This document shows positions 8,599 through 17,319 of a stretch of 64,000 nucleotides of DNA, piece by piece. Positions within the stretch are counted from its first letter, which is position 1. The number at the start of each line of letters is the position of its first letter. Under the pieces are notes generated by a model. That model searched no databases. It had not been told where the DNA came from and worked only from the letters and a program-made list of their open reading frames with translations. The DNA lies in NCBI RefSeq assembly GCF_028682475.1, contig NZ_JANHLE010000008.1:62001-126000 (forward strand), read 5' to 3'. The position numbers were made by a program, and so were the translations under genes. This DNA comes from Pseudomonas putida (GTDB lineage Bacteria > Pseudomonadota > Gammaproteobacteria > Pseudomonadales > Pseudomonadaceae).

Positions 8599-11032
8599 AC
8601 CACTGATGCGTATAAGTCGCCGTTAACACAGCCCCAGGTGCCGGCAAATGGCTGGTGTTGTTACTGTTGCGCATCAACTGACTGTAAAGCGGGTAATAAC
8701 TCCGGTTAAACAGGTTCTGAACACCCACGCTAACCTGGTCGTCTTCACTCAGCTGGTACTGACTGATCAGGTCTACGGTGGTGTAGCCATCGACCTTGCG
8801 CCGACCGAAGCTGGCAACGCCATTCAGACGATAATCTTCTCCGTCAAAATAGGTGGCTTGCACACGATTGCTCCATACATCAGTGGGTTTGAACTGTACG
8901 TAAGCGGTCAGTTTGAGTGGCGGGATGCGATACCCGGTCATGTCCTGCCAGTCTCCACCGTCCGGTTGTTCCCGGCCCTTCATCCAGGTAAAGGTGCCAC
9001 CGGCGCCCCAGCGCTCATCGTTGGTCAGCCAGTCGGCGCTGCCTTCGACACCGTAGATCCGCTCTTTGGTGCGGGTCAGGATCAGGCCGTTGTTGAAACT
9101 CTGCACATCGCCCAGTTTCGAGGTGGTGTAGAACACCGCCAGCGACGCCAGCGTCTGCTCACCTAGCGCGCCACGCCAGCCCAGCTCGTAATTGTTGGTT
9201 TTCACCGGTTCCAGGTTCGACGAGTCGATATCGAACCCGCGGCGGGCATTGCGTAGCTGCACGCCAATATCGGGTAGCTGGAAGCCCTGGCTGAACGCCG
9301 CATAAATTTCCTGGCCCGCCACCGGTGAGTAGGTCACGCTAAGGTTGGACAACACCGAATCGTAATGCACCTCGCCGCCCTGGACGGTGGCCGGTTGGGC
9401 GGCGGTCGACTCCGACAGCGGGATGAAGTCATCGTATTCGGCGGTGGCGTACTCGTAACGCACACCGCCTTCCATCGACCAGTGATCGTTGAACTTGTGC
9501 TGAAGCTGGGCAAAGCCACCGACACTGCGCGAGGTCAGGTCGGGCATGTAGGTCAACTTGCCGATCTTGTCGAACACCCTGCCCCCGCTCGCGTCGTAGA
9601 CCTGCGGATCGAAGATGTCGATCGGCATGTCGCTGCGCTCCTGGTTGAAGTCAGCGCCCCACAGCAGCTCGGTAGTGCCCTCGTTGCCGAGCGGAGTACG
9701 CAAGGTGATCCGGCTGCCGTACACCTCGCTGTTTTGCATTACCTGATCGACATTGCGTCCACGGGTAGCCACCGCACGCGCATCAAAAGGCGTGAAACGG
9801 GTGAAGTAGTCCCGGTAGTAGAGCTGCGCATTCAGCGTGCCGCCGAGGATGTCGGTGTGCGCGTATTCAAGGTTGAGCAGCGTGTTCTTGATCTGGTTCT
9901 GCTCGTCCAGCGACAGGCCGGACAGCGGCCTTGCCGGTACCGTGCCTGGCGGCAGCTTGGCGACAGACGGATCGGAGGTATAGTCGGAGTTCTGCTCGGC
10001 GTTGTAGTGGCTGGCCGACAGCTGGATACGCTGGACATCATCGATGCGCAAACCCAGTTTGCCGCCGATGTTGTAGGTGTTGGCGTCAAACAGATCGCCC
10101 TGGCTGGGCTCTGGCGCGATGCGCTGTCCTTTGGCGTCATAGGAGGCACCAATGTGTCGCGCGCCGAAGTCCAGGGCGTAATCGACCTGCCCCTGAGATC
10201 CGGACAGGTGATGCTGCAATTGGCCGCCAAGACCGTCACTGTCCAGTTGGCTCAGGGGGGATACGGCGGTCAAGGTCGTCTGCGCACGCGGTTCGCCACC
10301 GGCCGGGCGCGTGGAGATGGAAATGATGCCACCGGTTGCGCCAGCACCATAGATAGCGCTGCTGCCACGGATCACTTCAATGCGCTCGATCAGCGCCGGG
10401 TCGATGTTCGCCAGGTTGCGTGAGGAATCGCGATTGGTATTCAGCGGAACGCCATCGACCAGCACCAGCATTGTGCGCCCGCGCAGGGTCTGGCCGTAGT
10501 CGGTGATGGTGCGGCTGGAGTCGGCCATGCCGGGAATGCTTTTGGCCAGCAAGGTAGCCAGCCCATCGGACCCCTGGCGCAACTGCTCCAGTTGCTCGCG
10601 CTCGATGACATTGACCTGCCGGGCTTGCGGCACCAGGTCGCTGTTCAGGCGCGACGAGCTGATCTCCAGGCTGGCCAGTTCCACTGCTGCAGATCCGTCC
10701 GCGGCAACTTCGGTGGCTTGCGCAGACGTACCCGGTACCACCAGATAAGTGTGTTCGTCACGTTCCTGGGCAGTCAGCCCGCTCTTGCCCAGCAACCGTT
10801 CCAGCGCTTCCTGCACGGTATAGCGGCCCCGCAGCGCGGGTGCAGTCTTGTTGGCAGTGATGTCACTGGCGAACAGGATCTGTGCCGACGCTTGGCGCGC
10901 GACGGCATTGAGGGACTTCTCCAGCGAGGTGGCTGGAACATCGAAATCGACCGGTGCGGATTGCGCCAACGACCATTGGCTGAGCAGCAGGCTGCTGGTC
11001 AGCAAGGACAGGCGCAGGAAGGGCTGACTCAC
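8597..11032 (-). CDS. TonB-dependent ferric-siderophore receptor with signalling domain
   Basis: This outer-membrane receptor of about 811 residues has a signal peptide (SQPFLRLSLLTSSLLLSQWS), then an STN signalling domain (VDFDVPATSLEKSLNAVARQ onward, about 75 residues), a plug with LVDGVPLN and EVIRGSSAIYGAGATGG, and a beta barrel ending in aromatic Trp. It imports an iron chelate and, through STN, signals to the FecR-type anti-sigma encoded 28-76 bp upstream. Start choice: the frame opens at 11080 (GTG) and has an ATG at 11062, but GTG at 11032 has GGAG nine bases upstream and directly begins the signal peptide. The ligand is unknown. No siderophore biosynthesis genes are visible, so it may take up a foreign siderophore. 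Confidence 0.9.
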   Translation of the reverse strand: MSQPFLRLSLLTSSLLLSQWSLAQSAPVDFDVPATSLEKSLNAVARQASAQILFASDITANKTAPALRGRYTVQEALERLLGKSGLTAQERDEHTYLVVPGTSAQATEVAADGSAAVELASLEISSSRLNSDLVPQARQVNVIEREQLEQLRQGSDGLATLLAKSIPGMADSSRTITDYGQTLRGRTMLVLVDGVPLNTNRDSSRNLANIDPALIERIEVIRGSSAIYGAGATGGIISISTRPAGGEPRAQTTLTAVSPLSQLDSDGLGGQLQHHLSGSQGQVDYALDFGARHIGASYDAKGQRIAPEPSQGDLFDANTYNIGGKLGLRIDDVQRIQLSASHYNAEQNSDYTSDPSVAKLPPGTVPARPLSGLSLDEQNQIKNTLLNLEYAHTDILGGTLNAQLYYRDYFTRFTPFDARAVATRGRNVDQVMQNSEVYGSRITLRTPLGNEGTTELLWGADFNQERSDMPIDIFDPQVYDASGGRVFDKIGKLTYMPDLTSRSVGGFAQLQHKFNDHWSMEGGVRYEYATAEYDDFIPLSESTAAQPATVQGGEVHYDSVLSNLSVTYSPVAGQEIYAAFSQGFQLPDIGVQLRNARRGFDIDSSNLEPVKTNNYELGWRGALGEQTLASLAVFYTTSKLGDVQSFNNGLILTRTKERIYGVEGSADWLTNDERWGAGGTFTWMKGREQPDGGDWQDMTGYRIPPLKLTAYVQFKPTDVWSNRVQATYFDGEDYRLNGVASFGRRKVDGYTTVDLISQYQLSEDDQVSVGVQNLFNRSYYPLYSQLMRNSNNTSHLPAPGAVLTATYTHQW

Positions 11033-11108
11033 GTTCTTATTCTCCACAAAGTAAGGTTGCATGGAGATAGCCGTCAGCACAGCCGCGTAACCCTACCTCG
11101 GTCGACGA

Positions 11109-11951
11109 TTATTTTTTCGTGTTGCGCGATTTGATCAGCACCGTACCATCGGCCGCGGTGGAAACGCTCACCGGCAGGATGCCAGGCAACAGCGCCAGCA
11201 GGCGCTCGACATGGTCGCTGTCAAACACACCGGATACCGGCAAGCGGGCAATACTCGGGTCGATGAGCGTGATCGGCTGGCGGTGATAGCGCTGAAGCGT
11301 GCCGATGACCTCGCCCAGCGGGGTGCTTTCAAACACCAAGCGGCTGTCTTTCCAGGCGCTGACATCCTCGGCATTGACCCGCGTCACCTGACCCGGGACG
11401 CCCTGTCGCACGCGCAGTTGCTGGCCAGCTTCGAGCAGCGCCAACGTGTCGGTGGCGTCCCCGCGGACGGCTACCTTGCCTTCGGCCACGGTGACCTGCA
11501 CATCCTGCTCATACCGATTGACGTTGAAGCGGGTGCCGACCACGCGCACCCCTGCCCCCCCGGCATCGACGAGGAACGGGCGATAGACCATCGGCGAGAC
11601 CTGGAACAATGCCTGGCCCCGCTTCAGCTCAACCTGGCGAGTGCGCAGGTGCCAGCTGATAGTCATTTCACTGTCGCTGTCGAGCAGCACTTCACTGCCA
11701 TCGACCAGCTGCAACGCCTGACGCTGGCCGACCTCGCTGACCAGGTGTTGACTGCGGTAGGCGGGGTCTGACCAGACCACACCAGCAGCGACTGCCAAGA
11801 GTAGCGCCCCAAGCGCTTTTCCTGCGCCACGCTTGTTCTTGGCCGGCGTTGAAGGCGGAAGCGGAAAACGCTGCTTGAGGTCCTCGCGAAACCGGGCAAT
11901 GGCCTCGTCTTCCTGGCTGTAATCCTTGGATCTGTTCGAATTGCGACTCAT
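11109..11951 (-). CDS. FecR-family anti-sigma regulator with a short cytoplasmic part
   Basis: This 280-residue protein has one transmembrane segment (AGKALGALLLAVAAGVVW, about residues 46-63), a periplasmic FecR domain (about 85-190; VELKRGQALFQV and VVGTRFNVNRY) and a C-terminal STN-interacting segment. It relays the receptor signal to the ECF sigma factor. The start at 11951 is fixed by an ATGA overlap with the sigma stop. The cytoplasmic region is only about 45 residues and I do not see the usual N-terminal anti-sigma domain of about 80 residues with its WL signature, so its sigma contact may differ from classical FecR. Confidence 0.87.
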   Translation of the reverse strand: MSRNSNRSKDYSQEDEAIARFREDLKQRFPLPPSTPAKNKRGAGKALGALLLAVAAGVVWSDPAYRSQHLVSEVGQRQALQLVDGSEVLLDSDSEMTISWHLRTRQVELKRGQALFQVSPMVYRPFLVDAGGAGVRVVGTRFNVNRYEQDVQVTVAEGKVAVRGDATDTLALLEAGQQLRVRQGVPGQVTRVNAEDVSAWKDSRLVFESTPLGEVIGTLQRYHRQPITLIDPSIARLPVSGVFDSDHVERLLALLPGILPVSVSTAADGTVLIKSRNTKK

Positions 11952-12469
11952 GGCAGTAGCTCCGTACCCAGGTGTGCGCGGCAAGCGCTCATGCCCAGGC
12001 GCAGGTGCTTTTCTACGGTTTTGAGGGAAATTCCCAGGCGTTCGGCCACTTCAGCTTGTGGCAGTTCATGCAGTTTGTGCATGACGAAGACCCTCTGACA
12101 GCGTGGCGGCAGATTGGCAATCGCCTCAGTCAGCAGCGCCAAGGTGCGTTCACCGTCGATATGACGCGCCTGGCTCGGAGCGCCACTGACGATGTCTGGC
12201 AATGTCGGTACATCGATAACCCAAGCCTGGCGTCGATGCTCACTACGGTAGCGGGTGATCGCGATATCGTGGGCGATCTTGCGCAGCAAGGCTACCGGCG
12301 TGCGCACACCTTGCTTTTCATCTTGTTCAAGCAACTGCACACACAAGTCGTGCACGACCTCACGGGCGAAAACCCGCTCGCCGAAGCGTCGGCGAACATG
12401 ATCCACCAGCTCGTCATAATGCCGAATCAAAGCTGCCAGGAGTGTGGGTTTGGGAGGTTCAGCCTGCAC
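11948..12469 (-). CDS. FecI-like ECF sigma factor
   Basis: This protein of about 173 residues has an N-terminal sigma-2 region (YDELVDHVRRRFGERVFAREVVHD) and a C-terminal sigma-4 helix-turn-helix (LPQAEVAERLGISLKTVEKHL), the FecI layout. It should direct polymerase to the downstream receptor gene when the surface-signalling pathway is on. The open frame extends far upstream, but its early part reads as nonsense over a promoter and a pseudogene; GTG at 12469 gives the normal family length. Only a weak AGGT precedes it. It couples to the anti-sigma gene through ATGA. A Fur-box-like sequence lies about 60 bp upstream. Confidence 0.85.
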   Translation of the reverse strand: MQAEPPKPTLLAALIRHYDELVDHVRRRFGERVFAREVVHDLCVQLLEQDEKQGVRTPVALLRKIAHDIAITRYRSEHRRQAWVIDVPTLPDIVSGAPSQARHIDGERTLALLTEAIANLPPRCQRVFVMHKLHELPQAEVAERLGISLKTVEKHLRLGMSACRAHLGTELLP

Positions 12470-12526
12470 GATGACCTGCGCGTAGGGGCAACGGGTGCCA
12501 CGGTGGGTGGCGTTGCCGCGCAGTAT

Positions 12527-12547
12527 AAATGCGAATGTTTTACATTT
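12527..12547 (-). promoter_or_regulatory. Fur-box-like sequence upstream of the sigma gene
   Basis: AAATGCGAATGTTTTACATTT is AT-rich and loosely matches the NAT-A/T-AT repeats of pseudomonad Fur boxes. Its position upstream of an iron-type ECF sigma gene makes Fur control plausible. The match was judged by eye only. Confidence 0.35.
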
Positions 12548-12660
12548 AAAGTAAATACGACAGCCGCTGCTCTGCTGGAAGGACGTTGTAGATTTCAGAA
12601 ACCACCTGCATCGTGGCCTCTTCGACCGTCCCTTCATTACGGCATAGGACCCAGCGGGGA
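12546..12660 (-). pseudogene. C-terminal fragment of a dTMP-kinase-like gene
   Basis: The minus strand here reads RWVLCRNEGTVEEATMQVV and then SEIYNVL, the same C-terminal segment as in the intact kinase-like gene at 26764-27399. The 78-bp stretch 12578-12655 differs from 26793-26870 at only about eight bases. Nothing corresponding to the P-loop or the middle of the kinase is present, and the reading continues into unrelated residues after the match. It is a truncated duplicate sitting between the sigma gene and the next plus-strand gene. Confidence 0.8.
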
Positions 12661-12754
12661 ATACTGCAGCCCCGATCTTGAGCAATGAGCAATTTTTTCC
12701 AATAACCGATGATGGCCAGCTGCTTTGATGGGCTCCTTTCCAAGGAGTACCACA

Positions 12755-14056
12755 ATGAACAGGATTTTCTGGCCCCCTCGTCGGCAGCACGTTATTCGCA
12801 CGGTTGAATTGCCCGTGCCTGGCACCCTGCCCCCCGCCGTGATTGAACAGATCGGCAACATCTTGATGCAGGTAGATGCATTGCGCAGCGTACAAAGCTG
12901 CAGCGTTGCCGAACAGCGCCTGGAGAATGAACTGAAAAAGTCCATCGCTAGCCGTTTGGCCTCGGTTTCCGCACACTTGCAAGACGCCGATTCAGCCCAG
13001 GCGGTTGGTTTCATTGCCGAAGGGCTGATGGGGGGTGATTCGTTCGCGGCCATGAGCCAGGCACTGGCAGGACTGGATGAACAGCAACTGGTCTGTCATG
13101 TGGGACCGCTGTCAACCTGGCTGGGCAAGTCGCGGGCGATGTTTTACTCGGCATTTTTCGGCACGCCGAACAGGTCCCTGCAGCGCGTGTCGGACTGTGT
13201 CGACGAGCATTTCAGCGAAGCCTTGGAGCGCCTGGCCAGCACGCTGGGCGCACCTTTGCAGGCACTGCCGCACTGCGCCTACAAAATCGTCGACCTGTTC
13301 GGGATTGCCGGTGAAGCGAACTACTTTCCCAAGCATTTCGCCTACTTCATGCCCGAAGACCAAGGGGTCAAGTACTCCCCCGTCAAGCGCACCATCGTGT
13401 TCAGTAATACCTACCGCAATCTCTACGACAAGATCGCCGTGGAGCAAGCCCCGCTGTTCAACTGGCAAGCCGCGGATCTGCCCGCGTCCGATGAGGTTGA
13501 GCGCTACCTGATCACCTGGTTCCGGGGTCACGATCTTGGCCACTCCGTCGTCTTGGCGCAAACCCGCTTCGGCCAGTTGAGCAAACATGACCGCTGGGGC
13601 TCGATGGTGATTCAGGAAGCGCTGGCCGACGTTTTCGGTTTCCTGCTCTGTGTCGATGAGCGTATCGCCAGCAGCCTGGCGCTGGAACCGGCGAAATTGA
13701 TCCGCATGTACGTGCTGGAGTTGCTCCGTTACCTGCGCCGCGGGCCGCGGCAGTTCCCCGATGCCGGGTCGGCCTACATCCAGTTACGCCTTCTGCAGGA
13801 CGCCGGGGTGATCGGTGGTACGCCAAACAGCGGTCTGACGGTCGACACTGACGGTTTTGTTGTGGCCATGCGCGCCCTCGCCCAGGACCTGATCAGCGCC
13901 GCTTTGACCGATGATCTGGAACAGTTCGAGCGGTTCATCGGGCAGTATTGTCCGCATCGCATCGAAGGCGATCTGCTGTTCGGCCTGAGCGGTTGCGACA
14001 GCACGCTCGGCTACACACAACACATTCTCGAAGGATCCTGCAATGCAGTTCACTAG
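12755..14056 (+). CDS. Uncharacterised protein with gluzincin-like HDLGH and EALAD motifs
   Basis: This 433-residue cytoplasmic-type protein has no signal peptide or membrane segment. I cannot assign a family securely. Residues 259-263 read HDLGH, and 25 residues later E288 begins EALADVFG. This resembles the HExxH...E zinc site of gluzincin metallopeptidases such as M4 and M49, except that the catalytic Glu position holds Asp, so it may be a metal-binding hydrolase variant or a non-catalytic relative. AAGGAG at 12742-12747 clearly sets the start at 12755, not the earlier ATG at 12725. The stop overlaps the following LysE gene by 14 bp, so the two form an operon and may act on or export the same compound. 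Confidence 0.6.
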   Translation: MNRIFWPPRRQHVIRTVELPVPGTLPPAVIEQIGNILMQVDALRSVQSCSVAEQRLENELKKSIASRLASVSAHLQDADSAQAVGFIAEGLMGGDSFAAMSQALAGLDEQQLVCHVGPLSTWLGKSRAMFYSAFFGTPNRSLQRVSDCVDEHFSEALERLASTLGAPLQALPHCAYKIVDLFGIAGEANYFPKHFAYFMPEDQGVKYSPVKRTIVFSNTYRNLYDKIAVEQAPLFNWQAADLPASDEVERYLITWFRGHDLGHSVVLAQTRFGQLSKHDRWGSMVIQEALADVFGFLLCVDERIASSLALEPAKLIRMYVLELLRYLRRGPRQFPDAGSAYIQLRLLQDAGVIGGTPNSGLTVDTDGFVVAMRALAQDLISAALTDDLEQFERFIGQYCPHRIEGDLLFGLSGCDSTLGYTQHILEGSCNAVH

Positions 14057-14702
14057 CGGTTTTCTGCTGAGCCTTTCACTGTGCCTGGAGATCGGCCTGG
14101 CCAATATGGCGATGATCACCCTGGCGATGCACCGCGGTGTGGCGCAGGGTGTCTGGTTGGGGCTCGGGACCTGCGTCGGGGATCTGATCTATGCCATTCT
14201 GGCCATGGCCGGTATGGCCATCCTGCTACAGATCGAGTGGGTACGCTGGGTGCTGTGGATAGGCGGGTCGGCGGTGCTCTGTTATCTCACGCTGAAGATG
14301 CTGCTCAGTGCCCTCAAAGCCAGAGCGAGCGATGCTGACGCCGCCGGTAAACAATGGGGAGACAGCAATCTTGCGCTGTTTTCCCGCGGCATCATGCTGG
14401 CGATGTCCTCCCCCACGGCCATCCTCTGGTTCGCGGCGGTGGGCGGCGCGATCATTGCCCGGCAAGGTTCGGACATCGCCAGCGCCGGGCTATTTCTCAG
14501 CGGTTTTTTCGCCGCCGGGGTGTTCTGGGCTTTTGTCCTGTGCCTGCTGGCCTCCCAGGGCGGAAGGCTGTTGGGGCAGAATCTGATCAGGTACACCTAC
14601 ATCGCTTCGGCGTTGATCTTCGCTTACTTCGCGGTCTATGTGGTGGTGACCGGCTATGCCGAGTTTGTCGGCAATCCGACTGCGCCAAGCATTGAGCTGT
14701 AG
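14043..14702 (+). CDS. LysE/RhtB-family amino-acid or metabolite exporter
   Basis: This 219-residue inner-membrane protein has about six hydrophobic segments in the LysE pattern: an N-terminal FLLSLSLCLEIGLANMAMI helix, a GVWLGLGTCVGDLIYAILAM helix with the family's G-x-x-x-G-D signature, and a charged mid loop (ALKARASDADAAG). Such proteins export amino acids or related small molecules by proton exchange. It overlaps the upstream gluzincin-like gene (14 bp) and runs convergently into the AraC gene, overlapping its 3' end by 49 bp. The AraC regulator probably controls it. Confidence 0.85.
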   Translation: MQFTSGFLLSLSLCLEIGLANMAMITLAMHRGVAQGVWLGLGTCVGDLIYAILAMAGMAILLQIEWVRWVLWIGGSAVLCYLTLKMLLSALKARASDADAAGKQWGDSNLALFSRGIMLAMSSPTAILWFAAVGGAIIARQGSDIASAGLFLSGFFAAGVFWAFVLCLLASQGGRLLGQNLIRYTYIASALIFAYFAVYVVVTGYAEFVGNPTAPSIEL

Positions 14703-15460
14703 CTTGACGGCGAGGCGCCCATCACTTTGCGAAACGCATTGCTCAGGTGGGCCTGGTCAAAGAACCCCAGGTCGACGGCGATACGTGCCGGCGCGTCGCC
14801 AAGGCGCAGACGCCGGCGCGCTTCGATCAGGCGCAACTGCTTGAAATATTGCATCGGGGGAAGGTTTTTCAGGGTCTTGAAGCTTCGCACCAGATGGAAC
14901 CTGGACAGATTGGCTTCGACGCACAAGTCTTCAAGCTCGATCGTTTCGTACAGATTGGCCTTCATGAAACGGATCAAGTGTGCCACCCGCAATGGCTCGT
15001 CGGCAGTGTCTGGCGTGGTGCGAAAACGCGCCAGCTCACTGAACAGCACCAGCAACGCCTCGTCACGGCCGCTGGCGTCCAGCTGCTCATGCAGGTCGAG
15101 GATAGAACCGAACAGCGCACTGTCATGGATCACGCCCTCTTGAAACGTGGGCAATCCATTGGCGCTGGTGGTCTGGTCGAGAATGCTGCGCACCTGCTGT
15201 CCATCCAGATGCACGCTGATGAATTGCGCGCCCTCGCCGCAGAACTCCGATGCTTGCACGGTCATCGGGTTATACAGCGTCACTTGGCCCGCTGACACAG
15301 CTTGCTGCCTGCCGTTGAACCAGATCCGCTCCATCCCGCTGAGGTTCGCGCTGATCACATATTCTTCATGGGTATGCTTAGGGTAGCGGGCACCACTGGC
15401 ATTGACCCTCGAGCATTCAATACGCTCAAAACGGGTCAGATTTTCCATTACCAACGTCAT
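14654..15460 (-). CDS. AraC-family transcriptional regulator
   Basis: This 268-residue regulator has an N-terminal cupin-like sensor domain (KHTHEEYVISANLSG, about residues 25-110) and a C-terminal double helix-turn-helix (about 170-262; LEDLCVEANLSRFHLVRSF and ARIAVDLGFFDQAHLSNAF). The frame stays open to 15571, but the start is placed at 15460 because AAGGAGG lies about nine bases upstream and the protein begins naturally there. AraC proteins with this sensor often respond to amino acids and switch on LysE exporters, which fits its convergent neighbour. A mutilated copy of its last codons exists at 27501-27540. Confidence 0.87.
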   Translation of the reverse strand: MTLVMENLTRFERIECSRVNASGARYPKHTHEEYVISANLSGMERIWFNGRQQAVSAGQVTLYNPMTVQASEFCGEGAQFISVHLDGQQVRSILDQTTSANGLPTFQEGVIHDSALFGSILDLHEQLDASGRDEALLVLFSELARFRTTPDTADEPLRVAHLIRFMKANLYETIELEDLCVEANLSRFHLVRSFKTLKNLPPMQYFKQLRLIEARRRLRLGDAPARIAVDLGFFDQAHLSNAFRKVMGASPSSYSSMLGAVGLPTNSA

Positions 15461-15770
15461 CGGCCTGCCTCCTTGCAGGAAAAAGGATGTGCCTGTCACA
15501 TCCTCGAACAGCGGTCGATGTAGAGTGAAATGACATCGAACAGGTGGACCGTGAGGCAGGATGCATGCCAAGGAGGCTGTTCAGCTGCGTGGCAGATGCT
15601 CTAGAAGAACGCGGGACCCTGTTCCTGCGCGATGTGATGATGAGTGGCGGCGTTGATATGCCAGCTGCGATCTCGAGGTAGGCCTCGCATTGGACGGGCG
15701 ACAATTGTGCAGTGGTCGGCGCGGGCGCCCCAAAGCGGGGCAAAATGCCTTGATGTGGCACTGTAGTCCC
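15461..15770. other. 310-bp intergenic region upstream of araC-type gene
   Basis: It contains the AraC-gene ribosome-binding site near 15470 and presumably its promoter. A GCCCC-AAAGC-GGGGC hairpin near 15730-15745 has no T-tract on the side needed to terminate the membrane-protein gene ending at 15771. No gene was seen. Confidence 0.4.
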
Positions 15771-16208
15771 TCAACCGTTTGCAACGCCAATTCGCGCCTG
15801 TATATGCAAAAGAAAATTCTCGGGGAGCAAAACATTGCTCAGTGTATATCGCTGGCCCTGTTCTTTCAGGTCAATTATAAGCGTTTGAAAAAAAGGATTT
15901 CGGCGAACGCGGACCGAACGTATCCAGTCAAACTGGATCAGCTCTTGGCGATTATAATCATCGGCCTCATCACGAAACATCAACCCTTCTGGGATAATTG
16001 AGATGCTGACCTTATGATCGCGCTTCGCGAAAGAGTAAGTGACAAAAAGTATCACAGTTACCAATACCGACAGCCCTATCGGCCACAGGCCAAGATAATC
16101 CTGAAACTGAAGAGCCGGAAATAAAAGAAGAATCAACGTCACGACGGAGCTTCCACATGCCCAACTCATGACCCCCAAGGCAGTTTTCAAATTAAATGTG
16201 GCTTGCAT
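15771..16208 (-). CDS. Small membrane protein with a PH-like (YcxB-type) domain
   Basis: This 145-residue protein has two adjacent N-terminal membrane helices (VMSWACGSSVVTLILLLFPA and LGLWPIGLSVLVTVILFVTY). They are followed by a soluble region (about 70-140) of beta strands and a final helix, with FDWIRSVRVRRNPFFQTLII, in the style of bacterial PH-like/YcxB domains. AAGGAAAAGAC precedes the ATG. It lies 35 bp downstream of a DUF3592-type gene on the same strand, and the two are less GC-rich than their neighbours. No function is known for such pairs. Confidence 0.6.
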   Translation of the reverse strand: MQATFNLKTALGVMSWACGSSVVTLILLLFPALQFQDYLGLWPIGLSVLVTVILFVTYSFAKRDHKVSISIIPEGLMFRDEADDYNRQELIQFDWIRSVRVRRNPFFQTLIIDLKEQGQRYTLSNVLLPENFLLHIQARIGVANG

Positions 16209-16243
16209 GTCTTTTCCTTTTTAACGCCGGGATACCTTGGAGG

Positions 16244-17137
16244 CTACCGCCTTATAAAAACATTTCGGCGAGGTGCCATAAACCGAATAAGCACAGCCAC
16301 CACTAAAAACGGACAACTTAGCAAAAATAATAATATGGGGAGAAAGATGCTATCCCAAATGCTATCGAGCATGGCGTGCCGAGGATTAACCGGGTCGTAG
16401 CGCACAGGTACCCGGTCACCAAGGTCATAGCCACTACTACAGACCGAGGCGCTGACCGTATATGACTGCTGATCCGCGGCCTGAAATTCGATTAACGCAC
16501 AGAGAGACGTGCTGTTTCGTCCACTACCGCCATGGCCCGCGACAATCACCGTGCCTGTCGTTATTTCTGTCATCCGCGCCTGTCTCGCCAGCTGATCCTG
16601 TAGCACCCAGAAACTTACACCGCATAAAACCAAGGCGATGCCGCCGAGCGAGAGGGTTAAATACCATCTGTCCATGAAGGTCTCGTTAAACCCAGTTCTA
16701 GCTCTAGGCGTATGAGTGCAACACGCAAAAACCCACATCATCACCCCGAACCCACACGACAACACAACGTAAAACCATTCTTCAGCAGTAACAACCAGAA
16801 GCGCTTGCTCAGGATGCTCCGGCAAATAAAAAACTGTGACAGGATCACCTACCTTGTACCTCGATGAGGTGGTACATTGGCGCCCCTCCACGGTTACCGG
16901 GACTTGAGCAAGGGTATGAAAACGAACTCGCGGACACATACCGGCCTTTTTAAAACCCTCGCCCCTGTCCTTTTTAGAGAACGAGATTAAAGTCCCAACA
17001 GTTTCCTGCATTCCTTGTTTTTCTATTTCTCGTTGAACATGCAGTATGATGCCCAAGAAAATTAGCAGAGCCCCGAAAACCGCTAAAAACACTGTCAGTC
17101 GCGAATACCGAGGCTGGGGAAGTGATCTAGGTAACAT
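16244..17137 (-). CDS. Membrane protein with two DUF3592-like domains
   Basis: This protein of about 297 residues has four membrane helices in two units. Each unit has helices around a DUF3592-like beta domain: TVGTLISFSKKDRG...KVGDPVTVFYLPEHPEQALL, then TTGTVIVAGHGGSG...DLGDRVPVRYDPVNPRHAML. Both copies carry the family's 'V-x-Y-x-P-x-x-P' signature. The frame is open to a TTG at 17197; ATG at 17137 is preferred because AAAGGCGATT lies directly upstream. It probably forms an operon with the PH-like protein downstream. Function is unknown; envelope or secreted-polymorphic-toxin contexts are common for the family but not shown here. Confidence 0.7.
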   Translation of the reverse strand: MLPRSLPQPRYSRLTVFLAVFGALLIFLGIILHVQREIEKQGMQETVGTLISFSKKDRGEGFKKAGMCPRVRFHTLAQVPVTVEGRQCTTSSRYKVGDPVTVFYLPEHPEQALLVVTAEEWFYVVLSCGFGVMMWVFACCTHTPRARTGFNETFMDRWYLTLSLGGIALVLCGVSFWVLQDQLARQARMTEITTGTVIVAGHGGSGRNSTSLCALIEFQAADQQSYTVSASVCSSGYDLGDRVPVRYDPVNPRHAMLDSIWDSIFLPILLFLLSCPFLVVAVLIRFMAPRRNVFIRR

Positions 17138-17319
17138 AATCGCCTTTAAAGCTTCGCCCATGCTTTGCGCGAGGACGGCCGATGCCTGCCGGTACAACCC
17201 AAGAGGCCATAAGTTACATGGCCTGAAAGAAGATACCTATCAGACCAATCCGAAAGACTGCCAGGAAACATCTGAGGGCGTGTCTGACAGACTCTGCTCC
17301 TCTGCCCCTTCCCAGTATC

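Noticed and set aside
12470..12982. N-terminal extension of the sigma-factor frame
   Set aside because: It runs back over the promoter, the kinase pseudogene and the start of the opposite gene; sigma factors of this type are about 170 residues.
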